Origin: [Leptolyngbya] sp. PCC 7376
GTDB taxonomy: Bacteria > Cyanobacteriota > Cyanobacteriia > Cyanobacteriales > MRBY01
Length of the DNA stretch: 64,000 nt
NCBI RefSeq assembly: GCF_000316605.1
Contig: NC_019683.1
Span: 2,650,036-2,714,035, forward strand
Direction of reading: 5' to 3'
A program made the position numbers and the translations under genes. The notes beneath the pieces were generated by a model. That model was not told where the DNA came from, made no database searches, and saw nothing but the letters and a program-made list of their open reading frames with translations. Positions 52,547 through 62,778 of the stretch are shown here, piece by piece (the first letter of the stretch is position 1; every line of letters begins with the position of its first letter).

Positions 52547-54355
52547 TTATAGTCTTGGCAAAATCTTGGGTAATAAATAGCTCGGGACTTCTGATAGGGC
52601 CTGGTTTTGGGCGACAATACCACCTTGCTCATAGAGGGTTCGGACACCGCCAATAAGATAACTGAGGCTGTCTTCATAGGCAGGGGTGTCTTCGACCTGT
52701 TTACTCAGGCTCAGGCTATGGGCTTTGATAGCATCTTGGAGATGCTGAATTTTATCGTCTGACTCTAAGGGCGAAACGATTTCAGTGGCGAGTTGATAAT
52801 GGATGAGTCCTTTGTTGTTTAGGGTTTCGAGGACGTCAAAATCTACTGCGATCGCCGGTTGCTCTTGGTTGAGAAGATGGTAGAGACTTAGGGCCACTTC
52901 ATAGCTGGCGATCGCCTTGTCTAAGATATTTTGCCATTGACCACTATCTTCGGTGACATAAACGCTGAGCTGCCAATAGCTGGTACCAAGGTTGTTATGA
53001 GTGGAAGCGCAACCAACTGGATTAGTTTCTGGGGTGCGGAACTCCAGAGCAGCATTGTATGCGGCGATCGCCACCTGAAGACAACTCACGGGATCCTGAT
53101 GCTGGGAAAGGTTGAGGTAGGCTGTGCCGAGATTATTCTGCATCATTGCCCAATTGCTTGGTTCATCAGTTTTGGACAGATAACTTAAGGCTGACTTATA
53201 ACAGCTAATAGCACCTTGTAAATGTTGAGCCGCATTTTCTTGCTGCGCTAAATGCCAATAAACCGTTCCAAGATTATTTTGAGTGGAAACATACCGGAGG
53301 GTATCGGTTTCTGGAGAGCGGTGTTGGAGAGCGGCTTCGTATGCTTGAACAGCTTGTTGAAGAGGCGCAACATTACCTTGGGTGTAGGCGAGATCGCTAT
53401 AAACAGCACCGAGGTTGTTCTGCACCATTGCATAAAATTCTGCGTCTGGCGACTCTGTTACCGTTGCTAGAGCCTGCTGATAATACTCGATTGATTGCTG
53501 TAAGTGCTGTTGTTTCGTCGTTCTGTCGGTTTCTTGTCGAGCTAGGAGCCACGTGAAATTACCAATATCGTTGTATAAATCTCCCAATCGGCGATCGCCT
53601 GTGGGTAGATATTCAAATAACTGCTGATAACTCTCAATCGCTAACTCTAGCGTGACGACACTGGTGTCACCTTCGTGGATAGCACTACGATACTGCTGAG
53701 ATAAATTCCAAGCTTCTTCTTCAGAGCCAATATTCGTGGGAGAGGCGAGAATCTGTTGTTCCGAAGTATGGAAATAACGGTCGAAAAATTGTTGATCCTG
53801 CGCCGGGAAAAATCGTTCTGGTTTCGGTAAATCGTAGAGTTTGACAGGGGTTGGTTCTCCCTGAAACTCAAATAGCCCAGTGCGCCACTGCCAAAATGCT
53901 GGCACCGATTCCATAATGCTGTTCATCCAAGGGCGAGGTAGCCACAACAGCAAATTAAAATCCATTTTCGGAACATAGGCATCCGCAATGAATTTGAGGT
54001 GTTTGAGAAATCGGCGTTGTTGTTGGCTGGATTGCAGCGTTAAGTGCTCGATGCCTACCAATGCAAATGTTGGAGGCTTATGGGGATTAACGTTTTGCTG
54101 GTGTGCCTTGAGCCATTGGGAAATTGCCAATAATGGATTGAGCTCTGGGTTGTCTGGATTAAGAGTAATTGTAATCAGAGCATGTTCTTCCGTTGTCGTT
54201 TGAGGATGCTGCTCTGCTAAACGATCAATCAGGCGATCGCGCCAATAGCGATTATCACAAACCGCCACCCAAATTTGTCGCCGTAGCCCCAGGGATAAAG
54301 CCTGAGCTAACTGCTGATAAGTCTGTTGATTTCGATACAGCTCTGGAGGAATCAC
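52547..54355 (-). CDS. Large TPR protein with N-terminal ATPase-like region, 602 aa
   Basis: The N-terminal 200 residues resemble a degenerate P-loop domain (IWVAVCDNRYWRDRLIDRL, then FALVGIEHL and LLWLPRPWM) that lacks Walker A. From about residue 245 there are at least six TPR or Sel1-like units (AIACYKSALSYL, LGTAYLNLSQHQ, YEVALSLYHLL). It is a scaffold or adaptor with no assigned role. It is followed by mnmA and preceded by lptC in the same direction. Confidence 0.75.
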   Translation of the reverse strand: MIPPELYRNQQTYQQLAQALSLGLRRQIWVAVCDNRYWRDRLIDRLAEQHPQTTTEEHALITITLNPDNPELNPLLAISQWLKAHQQNVNPHKPPTFALVGIEHLTLQSSQQQRRFLKHLKFIADAYVPKMDFNLLLWLPRPWMNSIMESVPAFWQWRTGLFEFQGEPTPVKLYDLPKPERFFPAQDQQFFDRYFHTSEQQILASPTNIGSEEEAWNLSQQYRSAIHEGDTSVVTLELAIESYQQLFEYLPTGDRRLGDLYNDIGNFTWLLARQETDRTTKQQHLQQSIEYYQQALATVTESPDAEFYAMVQNNLGAVYSDLAYTQGNVAPLQQAVQAYEAALQHRSPETDTLRYVSTQNNLGTVYWHLAQQENAAQHLQGAISCYKSALSYLSKTDEPSNWAMMQNNLGTAYLNLSQHQDPVSCLQVAIAAYNAALEFRTPETNPVGCASTHNNLGTSYWQLSVYVTEDSGQWQNILDKAIASYEVALSLYHLLNQEQPAIAVDFDVLETLNNKGLIHYQLATEIVSPLESDDKIQHLQDAIKAHSLSLSKQVEDTPAYEDSLSYLIGGVRTLYEQGGIVAQNQALSEVPSYLLPKILPRL

Positions 54356-54369
54356 GCCACTTGTTCTGT

Positions 54370-55551
54370 TTAGGGTCTTACTTTTGTAACCACTGGTTTG
54401 GTCGCCGTTCCGGATATAACGAGTTTACTGTTATTGAGTTGACCCACCGCGCGATCGCCCGTCAAAGTTAACCGAGGATCTGTTTGTTCATACACAATAT
54501 TTCCCTGAGCAACGACTTGTTGTGTGTCTAAATCCCAGTCCACCCGAGCAGCTTGTAACGTTGCTGGCGGCTCTGTTCCCACTCCACGTACTGCTCCTGT
54601 TAACTGGACTTTTTGTTCATTGAGATTAAACTGACCTTCGCTGCCTCGAAACTGGACTTTTTCGTCCTTATGGGTGATCTGCACCGACTCCTTGCCGACT
54701 ATGATGCCTTCCTCAATATCCCAAGCCGCTTCTTCACTCGCAAACTGCACTTCTGGCTCTAGGCTATTGAATAAAATATCCTCAGAAACCGTTACCTCTT
54801 GGTCTGCAATTTTGACCTCTGCTTCTTTCGCTTGCAAGCGTGTGGTAACTTTTTCCTCGGTGTATTGCTGGAGGTCTAACCCCTCTTTTGCGGTCACGAT
54901 CTCTTCTTCAAACTGCCAAATAATTTCTTCGCTTTGGATTCTTAAGGCAGGCTCGACTGTTAAGGCATCGACTTCTTCTTTTAGCTCTAGCTCAAATCGA
55001 TCAATAAAATACTGGGCTTTGGTCGCAGTAAATTGACCATTAGGATATTTCCCTGCCAACTCAGCTTCAATAATCAACAAATTGTTTTCAGGTTGCCATT
55101 CCGCCAAGTCGGTTTCAATGACTGCTCCAGTACGATTATCTGTCACAATAATGCCGGTTTCGAGGATTACCCGTTCACCGTCATTAATGATTTGACCTGC
55201 GTCAGCTTGCAAACTCAAAATAATTTCGCCAGCTTCGTAAAGGTTGCCAATAATCCCCGTCACCGTTGCAACCTTGCGATCTTGGCTATAAATTGCTTCG
55301 TCTGTCTGAAGTTTCCAGAGAAGTTGGCCATCAATATCGGATTGTTCTAAAACAGCATTTGCCACAATCAGTTGATTTTCGTTGCTGACTTCAATGACTT
55401 CTTCTGGTTCTGGTGGTTCGGAATTTCTGCAACTCGTCATTCCGAAGCAGAGACTCCCCAACAAAATAAAACTGACTAATCTCTGAGGCGATCGCCGTTG
55501 ACTTTGCGACCCAACTTTCAAGCAAAATTGTGACAAAAAACGACAGCGCAA
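54370..55551 (-). CDS. lptC: LPS export ABC transporter periplasmic protein LptC
   Basis: The 393-aa lipoprotein or anchored protein has a lipobox-like GMTSC near residue 41, then repeats of beta strands such as LLWKLQTDEAIYSQDRKVA, VATVTGIIGNLYEAGE and WQPENNLLIIEAELAGKYPNGQF. The long C-terminal beta-jellyroll continues to GDRAVGQLNNSKLV. This is the extended cyanobacterial LptC. It carries LPS from LptBFG to LptA in the periplasm. It starts 16 bases before the TPR gene. Confidence 0.85.
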   Translation of the reverse strand: MRCRFLSQFCLKVGSQSQRRSPQRLVSFILLGSLCFGMTSCRNSEPPEPEEVIEVSNENQLIVANAVLEQSDIDGQLLWKLQTDEAIYSQDRKVATVTGIIGNLYEAGEIILSLQADAGQIINDGERVILETGIIVTDNRTGAVIETDLAEWQPENNLLIIEAELAGKYPNGQFTATKAQYFIDRFELELKEEVDALTVEPALRIQSEEIIWQFEEEIVTAKEGLDLQQYTEEKVTTRLQAKEAEVKIADQEVTVSEDILFNSLEPEVQFASEEAAWDIEEGIIVGKESVQITHKDEKVQFRGSEGQFNLNEQKVQLTGAVRGVGTEPPATLQAARVDWDLDTQQVVAQGNIVYEQTDPRLTLTGDRAVGQLNNSKLVISGTATKPVVTKVRP

Positions 55552-55567
55552 TTTTAGTTCGCCTCAC

Positions 55568-56209
55568 TTAATCATGACTGGGTAGCTCGACAGAAGACGA
55601 ACCATTACCATTTTCGCGCTTACGCTCAACGGGTGGAATTTGGGAAGGATGATTTTGCTGCTGTTCCCGATGGAATTTTTGAATATCTGTTTGGATGTGC
55701 TCCAGATCAATATATCGATCAGCCACGTTAATTAAACTGTCACTAGTCATGGAGCGTAGGCTCACAACTTCTACCCTTGCACCACGGTAGCTAACCGCAT
55801 CAACCGCATAAGCTAGATCACCATCACCACTAACCAAAACCGCTGTATCATATGAGCCGACGAGCGCCATCATATCGACTGCGATTTCGACATCTAGGTT
55901 CGCTTTTTTTGAACCGTCAGGAAGTTGTATTAAGTCTTTTGCAATAACTCGATAACCATTACGGCGCATCCATAACAAAAAGCCCTGCTGCTTTTCGTTT
56001 GCCCGATCAACTCCTGTGTAGAAAAAAGATCTTAGAAGTCGGGAGCCACCAGTTAAACGATGTAAAAGTTTGCTGTAGTCGATCTCGATGCCTAGCTGTA
56101 GCGCTGCATAAAACAAATTTGAGCCATCGATGAAGATCGCTACACGACCTCGATTTTCCAATACCTGTTCAGGGGAGAAAACCGGATCGCTACCAAAGTG
56201 ATCCAGCAT
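55568..56209 (-). CDS. LabA-like NYN-domain protein
   Basis: The 213-aa protein has the NYN/PIN-like fold typical of LabA: VAIFIDGSNLFYAALQL, LIQLPDGSKKANLDVEIAVDM, and AVLVSGDGDLAYAVDAV with three conserved Asp. The C-terminal 45 residues are low-complexity (EQQQNHPSQIPPVERKREN). LabA modulates circadian output in Synechococcus, and the fold suggests RNase activity. It lies 16 bases upstream of lptC, so an operon is likely. Confidence 0.87.
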   Translation of the reverse strand: MLDHFGSDPVFSPEQVLENRGRVAIFIDGSNLFYAALQLGIEIDYSKLLHRLTGGSRLLRSFFYTGVDRANEKQQGFLLWMRRNGYRVIAKDLIQLPDGSKKANLDVEIAVDMMALVGSYDTAVLVSGDGDLAYAVDAVSYRGARVEVVSLRSMTSDSLINVADRYIDLEHIQTDIQKFHREQQQNHPSQIPPVERKRENGNGSSSVELPSHD

Positions 56210-56381
56210 TTGTGGTTATGCCTCTCAAGAATTTATTAAAGGGAATATTTTTATAAAATGTTTTTTATTTTAAAAAGCGGGTTACCCCGATAACTAAGCT
56301 TACTGAGAAAGCTGGATTTTCGTCAAAATTTTTATAATTCCCTCGGAGTTGGATAATCGCCTCCCTCTTTTGACAGAAAAT

Positions 56382-57974
56382 TTAATCAGCTTCTTCGGGT
56401 AATTCGAGGCGTGCAAAAATTGGTTTTGCCTTGGAGAGTGTACGTTCTGACCAAGTTAGACCCCATTGACTATGACTGGTAAATGGGTACTTCTTTGCAA
56501 GGGTTGGTAAATCGTTAAAGTCACCTTCAAAGCCGAGTTGACGATAAATTTCGTTACTTAAGTTTGGAATAATCGGCGACAAAAGGTAACCAGCTAAACG
56601 AACAGATTCCATAACGCTGAACAAAACTTCTTCAACCTGTGCTTGTTCTCCTTGCTTAAAGAGTTTCCATGGGGCGCTATCGTCAATGTATTTGTTGCAA
56701 GCTTGGATTAACGCCAAGACATCTGTGCAAGCTTTAGATAAGTGGAGCTCTGTGTAATAGGTATTGACACGATCGCCGAGGTCTTTCCCTAATGCTTTTA
56801 GAGGGTGATCATCTGCAATATCTCCGAGATTCTGTTGCGGCACGACGCTCTTACAGTACTTTTTCAGCATTCCTAACTTTCGGTTGAGGAGGTTGCCGAG
56901 GTCATTGGCAAGGTCCGCATTGACTGTGTTGATGAATCGTATTTCGTTAAAGTCTCCATCTTTACCCAGCTCTACTTCTTTGAGGAAATAGTAACGGAGC
57001 GCATCGGAGCCATATTTATCGACAAGCTCAAAGGGATCAATTGTATTGCCGAGGCTTTTACCCATTTTGAGACCATCTTTTGTGAGGAAGCCGTGGCCAA
57101 AAACACGACCAGGTAAGGGTAAATCGCCAGACATTAGCATTGCAGGCCAATAGACGGCATGAAATCTCAGAATATCTTTGCCGATGAGATGGAGATTAAT
57201 TGGCCAAAATTTGGTGATCGCCTGTTCTAGAGTGACCTCATCATTTTCCTCAAGGAGTGCTGTAACGTAACCGAGGAGCGCATCAAACCAAACATAAATT
57301 GTATGGTCAGCATCGATAGGCACAGGAAAGCCCCAATCGAGATTAACGCGGGAAATTGAAAAATCTTTTAAGCCTTGTTTAATGAAATTTAGGACTTCGT
57401 TGCGACGGCTAGCTGGCTGAATAAAATCAGGATTGGATTCGTACAGTGCTTCTAGTTGATCTTGATATTTAGATAGACGGAAAAAATAGTTTTGTTCGTC
57501 GCGCCACTCGGCTTTTTTATTAGTGTGAATCGCGCAATGATGATCTTCTATTAAATCTTTTTCTTCTTTAAATTCTTCGCAGGCAACGCAATACCAACCC
57601 TGTTGCTGATCGAGATAGATATCGCCTTTGTCCCAAACTTTGCTAAAAAACTCTTCAACAATTTTCGCGTGATTCGATGCAGTGGTACGGCTAAAACGGT
57701 CGTATTGGATATTGTATTTATCCCAGAGATCTTTAAAGCTGCCAATGATTTGATCGCAATGAGTTTGGGGTTCTACGCCAGCTTCCTCAGCAGTGCGCTG
57801 AATTTTTTGACCATGCTCATCCGTTCCTGTAATTAGCAGAACTTCCTCGCCACGCAACCGATGAAACCGGGCGATCGCATCAGCAGCCATCGTTGTATAA
57901 GCACTACCGATATGAGGTAAACCATTAACGTAGTAGAGCGGAGTGGTAATCGAAAAACGTGCTGGAGAGTTCAT
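56382..57974 (-). CDS. metG: Methionyl-tRNA synthetase
   Basis: The 530-aa class I synthetase has HIGH at GLPHIGSAYTT and KMSKS as KMGKS (GLKMGKSLGNTID). A short zinc-ribbon-like insertion contains WYCVACEEFKEEKDL and DHHCAIH (only three Cys/His-rich positions are seen), and the anticodon-binding helices end near NLSNEIYRQLGF. It lacks the C-terminal tRNA-binding domain, which is normal for many cyanobacterial forms. Confidence 0.96.
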   Translation of the reverse strand: MNSPARFSITTPLYYVNGLPHIGSAYTTMAADAIARFHRLRGEEVLLITGTDEHGQKIQRTAEEAGVEPQTHCDQIIGSFKDLWDKYNIQYDRFSRTTASNHAKIVEEFFSKVWDKGDIYLDQQQGWYCVACEEFKEEKDLIEDHHCAIHTNKKAEWRDEQNYFFRLSKYQDQLEALYESNPDFIQPASRRNEVLNFIKQGLKDFSISRVNLDWGFPVPIDADHTIYVWFDALLGYVTALLEENDEVTLEQAITKFWPINLHLIGKDILRFHAVYWPAMLMSGDLPLPGRVFGHGFLTKDGLKMGKSLGNTIDPFELVDKYGSDALRYYFLKEVELGKDGDFNEIRFINTVNADLANDLGNLLNRKLGMLKKYCKSVVPQQNLGDIADDHPLKALGKDLGDRVNTYYTELHLSKACTDVLALIQACNKYIDDSAPWKLFKQGEQAQVEEVLFSVMESVRLAGYLLSPIIPNLSNEIYRQLGFEGDFNDLPTLAKKYPFTSHSQWGLTWSERTLSKAKPIFARLELPEEAD

Positions 57975-58108
57975 AAACTAATGGCGATCGCCTAGCAAAA
58001 CATCAAAAAATATCGAGCCATCAACATACAGCTGATGGAGAGGTACAAGCCGCACATAACTAAGTTTAAAATCTTATCCCACAAAGATTTGTGGCATTTT
58101 CTGAGACT

Positions 58109-58630
58109 TTAAGCTTTTGTGCCAACGGATTTGAGATATTCCGTATTCACTCCAGACTCTCTTACTAGAGCAAGCTTACCTGTGCGAGCCACTTCGATAA
58201 TGCCGAATTTTTCAAGCATTTGGAGGATCGCCACCATCTTACCGGGGTCACCAACCACCTGCACCGTGACAGCTCCTTCGGAAATATCTACGATTCTCGC
58301 ACGGAAGACCTGAACCAACTGCATGACTTCAGAGCGTTGGTTAGCATCAGCATTAACTTTAACCAACATTAATTCCCGCTCAACGCAGGGCTTCACCGTG
58401 ACATCATTCACTTCACGCACGTGAATTAGTTTATTGAGCTGGGCTGAGACTTGTACAATCTCTTTTTCGTCACAGGGAACCACCATCGTGATGCGTGAAA
58501 TGCCCTCTTTCTCCGCTGGGCCGACGGCAAGGCTTTCGATATTAAAACCACGGCGGGCGAACAATCCGGCAATACGTGTCAAAACACCGGATTCATCTTC
58601 TACAAGAACGGAGAGGGTATGCTTCATCAT
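58109..58630 (-). CDS. ilvH: Acetolactate synthase regulatory (small) subunit
   Basis: The 173-aa protein starts [37 protein letters not shown], the ACT domain that binds valine, and has MVKVNADA-type [13 protein letters not shown] and [12 protein letters not shown]. It regulates IlvB in branched-chain amino acid synthesis. Either of the two consecutive ATG codons could be used. Confidence 0.96.
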   Translation of the reverse strand: MMKHTLSVLVEDESGVLTRIAGLFARRGFNIESLAVGPAEKEGISRITMVVPCDEKEIVQVSAQLNKLIHVREVNDVTVKPCVERELMLVKVNADANQRSEVMQLVQVFRARIVDISEGAVTVQVVGDPGKMVAILQMLEKFGIIEVARTGKLALVRESGVNTEYLKSVGTKA

Positions 58631-58676
58631 TGGCAGGAACAGTCTTCTTGGGCGAATAAACCAAAGAGATATATTA

Positions 58677-59621
58677 CTACAGGTGGTCTATCTCCCCTAA
58701 CCACTGGGTAAATAATCGATACACGAGGTCGGGATCTTCATCGTGGGGGCAATGGCCAAGGTTCGGCAAAATTTTTAGAGTGATTTTCGGATTGGTCTTT
58801 GCAAGGGTTGGGGCGATCGCCACAGGTACAAATCGATCTTTTTCGCCCCATAGCATCAAGATAGGGCAAGAAATTGCGGGTAAAACTTTCTTCATCGGCG
58901 GACAAAATTCTGGACGACTGACCCGACGGCTGAGGGCAATAAACGCATCAACAACCCCTAAATCCATTGTTGGCTCGGCGATGATATCGATTAATTCTTC
59001 TGACAAAATATTTAGAGAAGGATAGGCCAATTTAAGCCAATTTTTTAGGACACCCCGACGACGCAGAAAATAAAAGATTCGACGAATGAGCCAAGGCTGC
59101 ATTGTGGTCTGCTCAATTTTCCCAACAATTGGACGTAGAGATGTCGGGATCATTTCTTGACGCTGGGCAACATCAGGCACACTCAACAGGGCGATCGCCT
59201 TTACTTTTTCTGGATATCTTTCCGTAAGCACTGCCGTTACCAAAGACCCAATCGAATTTCCCATGATCAACACAGGCTCAGCTACCACCGTCTCTAAAAA
59301 ATAGTGGAGCTGCTCAACCCATAAAGGCACACCAAAATTAAAGTGTCCTTTTTCTGAGCCCCCAAACCCCAGTAAATCAATACTGTATACAGGGCGATCG
59401 CCTGCTACCTTTGGGATGAAACCTCGCCAATGTTCAATTGAAGCCCCAAACCCGTGAATCAGAACTAATGGAGTCTCTGAGGTATTTTCTGATGGAGTCG
59501 AGTGATTGGGCGATCGCCAGAAACAATACCGGACTTGTAAACCCCTCCATAAAAAGCTTCGCTGGTGCCCGATACGATTCTGCCAATGTGCTAATTCCTT
59601 CGCCATATCCCCTTCACCCAT
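58677..59621 (-). CDS. Alpha/beta hydrolase
   Basis: The 314-aa protein has [18 protein letters not shown] (oxyanion loop), the nucleophile elbow MGNSIGSLV, a cap region with several Arg-rich helices ([17 protein letters not shown]), the Asp region [10 protein letters not shown] and the catalytic His in [13 protein letters not shown]. The pattern fits the cyanobacterial family of chlorophyll-related or esterase-like hydrolases, but the substrate is unknown. It lies 46 bases upstream of ilvH in the same direction. Confidence 0.88.
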   Translation of the reverse strand: MGEGDMAKELAHWQNRIGHQRSFLWRGLQVRYCFWRSPNHSTPSENTSETPLVLIHGFGASIEHWRGFIPKVAGDRPVYSIDLLGFGGSEKGHFNFGVPLWVEQLHYFLETVVAEPVLIMGNSIGSLVTAVLTERYPEKVKAIALLSVPDVAQRQEMIPTSLRPIVGKIEQTTMQPWLIRRIFYFLRRRGVLKNWLKLAYPSLNILSEELIDIIAEPTMDLGVVDAFIALSRRVSRPEFCPPMKKVLPAISCPILMLWGEKDRFVPVAIAPTLAKTNPKITLKILPNLGHCPHDEDPDLVYRLFTQWLGEIDHL

Positions 59622-59854
59622 TGCTAACCTTTAGTTCTTACCAAGTCCCATCACCCAATTGCCCGTCATAAAACGTACATTGATTCGTGATCTCTGTAAT
59701 TTAGATTCCTAGAGCAACATAAATTTATACTTTAAATAGCGAAAAGACGACGAATAGGTAGAATAGTTGTAAGTTTTCAATAGTTTTTCAACAACCTATT
59801 GATCCATCTAAAACCCACATACTAAAAACTTTAGCAACCATTAACTCATAGCCT

Positions 59855-60391
59855 GTGAAAGATAGAAGACGCGTAAAGCGCGACCTCCCGAAAATCAACG
59901 AAAGAATCCGTTTCCCCAAGATTCGTGTCATCGGTACCGAAGGCGATCAACTGGGTATCATGACCCCAGCGGAGGCTCTCGAAGTTGCCGAAGAGGAAGA
60001 ACTCGACCTTGTGTTGGTAAGTGAAGGCGCTAAACCCCCTGTCTGTCGAATCATGGACTACGGGAAATATAAATTTGAACAAGAAAAGCGTGCCCGCGAA
60101 GCGAAGAAGAAGCAGCATAATGCTGACTTGAAAGAAGTCAAAATGCGCTATAAAATCGAGGAGCATGACTATCAAGTGCGCGTCAATAATGCACTACGTT
60201 TCCTGAAATCTGGTGACAAAGTTAAAGCCACCATTACTTTCCGGGGCCGTGAAATCCAACACTCTAATCTTGCCTACAAATTGCTTGATCGTATGGCAAA
60301 AGATCTAGAAGAAGTTGGTGAAATCCAGCAGCGCCCTAAACGTGAAGGTCGCAACATGATGATGATTATGGCACCTAAAAAAGTCAATTAA
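59855..60391 (+). CDS. infC: Translation initiation factor IF-3
   Basis: The 178-aa protein has the N-domain [14 protein letters not shown] and the conserved C-domain pieces [17 protein letters not shown] and [15 protein letters not shown]. It starts at GTG 59855, and a TAG lies just upstream in frame. IF-3 prevents premature subunit joining. No rpmI or rplT follows it here, unlike in many bacteria. Confidence 0.96.
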   Translation: MKDRRRVKRDLPKINERIRFPKIRVIGTEGDQLGIMTPAEALEVAEEEELDLVLVSEGAKPPVCRIMDYGKYKFEQEKRAREAKKKQHNADLKEVKMRYKIEEHDYQVRVNNALRFLKSGDKVKATITFRGREIQHSNLAYKLLDRMAKDLEEVGEIQQRPKREGRNMMMIMAPKKVN

Positions 60392-60759
60392 TCTTTGTGA
60401 TTTTTCTAATTCAGATTTACTAATGCAAATTTAGTAATGTCTTGGTTCTCTAATGAACTACCGATCAAATGCTGATTGCCCAATGGTGGCGTGGTGTTTA
60501 CATGGAATGGCAGTCAGCTTGATCTTTCTAATTTTCGGTATAAGCTACCCACTCACTTAAAACAAATTTTCCAATATTTCCCAGTACTTACGTCACTGAA
60601 GTTCGTAATGTCCTATCGAAATGAACAAACAGTATGACTCCCTGGACTTAACTTCACAATTTTCCGCAATATAGTGGGTTTATCTGTACTTGCGTTCAGT
60701 AAAATTAAGCTAAGCTTATTTCGTCACCTGAGGTCCTACCGCGTAAGGACAGTTTTCCA
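60392..60759 (+). other. 368-base gap between infC and the PP2C gene
   Basis: I see no gene of convincing length. A 17-codon frame (MLIAQWWRGVYMEWQSA) near 60465 is too short to support. A GTCCT/AGGAC hairpin lies about 20 bases before the PP2C start. It probably holds the PP2C promoter. Confidence 0.35.
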
Positions 60760-62724
60760 ATGATCACTTGCCCAAAGTGCAGTCAGCAAAATCCTCTCGA
60801 AAATCGCTTCTGTCAATATTGTGGTGCGTCACTGCTGGTTCCCTGCCCCCATTGTGAGGCTCAGGTGAAACTCGAAGATATGGAATGTCATAGTTGTGGC
60901 GGTCAGCTTGTCCCGACGCTTATTGGGATTGTCTTGGAAGGTGACCCTGAAGCTTTTGCTACAGCAACTCATCTCGACATGCAGCAACGTTATGCGATCG
61001 CCCCCGTTTCGCCAGAAGCACAATCTGTTCTCGGCGGTATTCCTGTGATGGATGGGCAACCAGAAGAATTTTCTTATTTGGAGCAAGTTTTAGAGCAAGA
61101 GGCAGAAAACCTCCAAATTCTCGTTGCGACAGATAAAGATGGTCTTGCCAATCCTCAACTCTGGTTGCAAATGGGGATTCCGGCGATCGCCCGCCATTAT
61201 TTGAGTCTTCAGGAAATGTCCTTTGGCTTTCCCCTGCTGCGAGATGCATGGATGAGTGCAGATCATCATATTTTATTGTTGGATAAACGCCACGATACGG
61301 TGCTAGTCTCCGATCATCTCGCTCAAGCGACCCCCGAATACAATCAGATTTTGCAGTGGACATACCAAATGGTCAGTATGTGGCGTGAGCTAGAGCCACT
61401 GCGATGCTGCCAATCTCTGTTGAAAGTTAATAATCTATTTATTGATGAAGACCATAACCTTGTCATCGAGCGGTTAATTGAAGATGATCCCCTGCATTTT
61501 CCCAACCTTAAAGATTTGACTGACCTTTGGGAAAATTTATTTCACACCTCAGAAGCTTCAGAATTTGCAGATCTCCAAACTGTGATTGAACAGAGTGTGG
61601 CAACAAATCTCACAAAATCTAATGATTTAATGGGTGCAATTAAATCTCTAGCTACCGGTGGAAGTGCGGGTGTGGCGACCGTTATTCAGTCGCCGAGTGA
61701 TATCGATTTTGATGAAAATGATGACTGGGTAAATCGCGAAGAATTTCAGGAAGAAGATACTGATTCTACTCCAGACTCTGAAACAGCTAATGACGCTGAA
61801 ACGGAAGAAGCCACAATTACGACAGCCGTTGATCTCGATCAGATGAAATATAGCAGTGATGGTGATGAGCAACCGACGGTTGTTTTACCGATGCATCTGC
61901 TGAATTTAGAGGATGCTGGTCTAAGTGATATTGGTAGCCAGCGTGATCATAATGAAGATTATTTTGGTATTCAGACTCAAATTGAAAAGCACGAAAATCT
62001 TTTAGGAAAACAGGTAAAAGCTCGCGGTTTATATGTTGTTTGTGATGGGATGGGAGGTCATGCTGCAGGCGAGGTAGCAAGTGCGCTCTCCGTGGAAAGT
62101 CTACAAAATTATTTCCAGAAACATTGGCAAGATCAATTACCCAATGAGGCGACGATACAAGAAGGTGTTTGGCAAACAAACCAAAAAATTTACGATATTA
62201 ATTTGAATAATGCTCGCTCTGGCAGTGGTCGGATGGGAACAACTCTCGTCATGGTTTTGGTGCAAGATAATCAGGCAGCGATCGCCCATGTAGGAGACAG
62301 TCGTATTTATCGCATCAGTCGTAAATGGGATCTCCAGCAACTCACCGTAGATCATGAAGTGGGACAGCGGGAAATTCAGAAAGGTGTTGAGCCAGATATT
62401 GCCTATGGTCGCGCTGATGCTTACCAATTGACCCAGGCGATCGGCCCTCGCGATAATACGTTTGTGCAACCCGATGTGACGTTTATTGATATCAACGAAG
62501 ACAGTCTATTTTTGCTCTGTTCCGATGGCCTGTCTGATAATGAGTTTTTGGAGCAGTATTGGGAAAAATATTTATTGCCACTACTCAGTTCACGGGCAAA
62601 TCTTGACCAAGGGGTAAAAGAGTTAATTGAGTTGGCCAATGAACATAACGGCCATGACAATATCACTGCGGTATTAGTGCGAGTGAAGGTACGCCCTAAT
62701 CTTTCTGGCAACCCTGTCATGTAA
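60760..62724 (+). CDS. Zinc-ribbon PP2C-type Ser/Thr phosphatase
   Basis: The 654-aa protein opens with two zinc-ribbon pairs (CPKCSQQNPLENRFCQYCG and CPHCEAQVKLEDMECHSCGG). A central region at about 70-310 shows traces of a degenerate protein kinase fold (RHYLSLQEMSF, LKVNNLFIDEDHNLVIERL at the catalytic-loop position). The C-terminal PP2C domain (about 385-654) has DIGSQRDHNED, VVCDGMGGHAAGEVAS, GRMGTTLVMVLV, IAHVGDSRIYRIS, LLCSDGLSDN and GHDNITAVLV. It dephosphorylates Ser/Thr, Mn/Mg-dependent. Confidence 0.92.
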   Translation: MITCPKCSQQNPLENRFCQYCGASLLVPCPHCEAQVKLEDMECHSCGGQLVPTLIGIVLEGDPEAFATATHLDMQQRYAIAPVSPEAQSVLGGIPVMDGQPEEFSYLEQVLEQEAENLQILVATDKDGLANPQLWLQMGIPAIARHYLSLQEMSFGFPLLRDAWMSADHHILLLDKRHDTVLVSDHLAQATPEYNQILQWTYQMVSMWRELEPLRCCQSLLKVNNLFIDEDHNLVIERLIEDDPLHFPNLKDLTDLWENLFHTSEASEFADLQTVIEQSVATNLTKSNDLMGAIKSLATGGSAGVATVIQSPSDIDFDENDDWVNREEFQEEDTDSTPDSETANDAETEEATITTAVDLDQMKYSSDGDEQPTVVLPMHLLNLEDAGLSDIGSQRDHNEDYFGIQTQIEKHENLLGKQVKARGLYVVCDGMGGHAAGEVASALSVESLQNYFQKHWQDQLPNEATIQEGVWQTNQKIYDINLNNARSGSGRMGTTLVMVLVQDNQAAIAHVGDSRIYRISRKWDLQQLTVDHEVGQREIQKGVEPDIAYGRADAYQLTQAIGPRDNTFVQPDVTFIDINEDSLFLLCSDGLSDNEFLEQYWEKYLLPLLSSRANLDQGVKELIELANEHNGHDNITAVLVRVKVRPNLSGNPVM

Positions 62725-62778
62725 CGGTGAGTAAGTTTTGAATTTATATTTTGAGCGCTTGCAAGGTGTGATTAAAGC

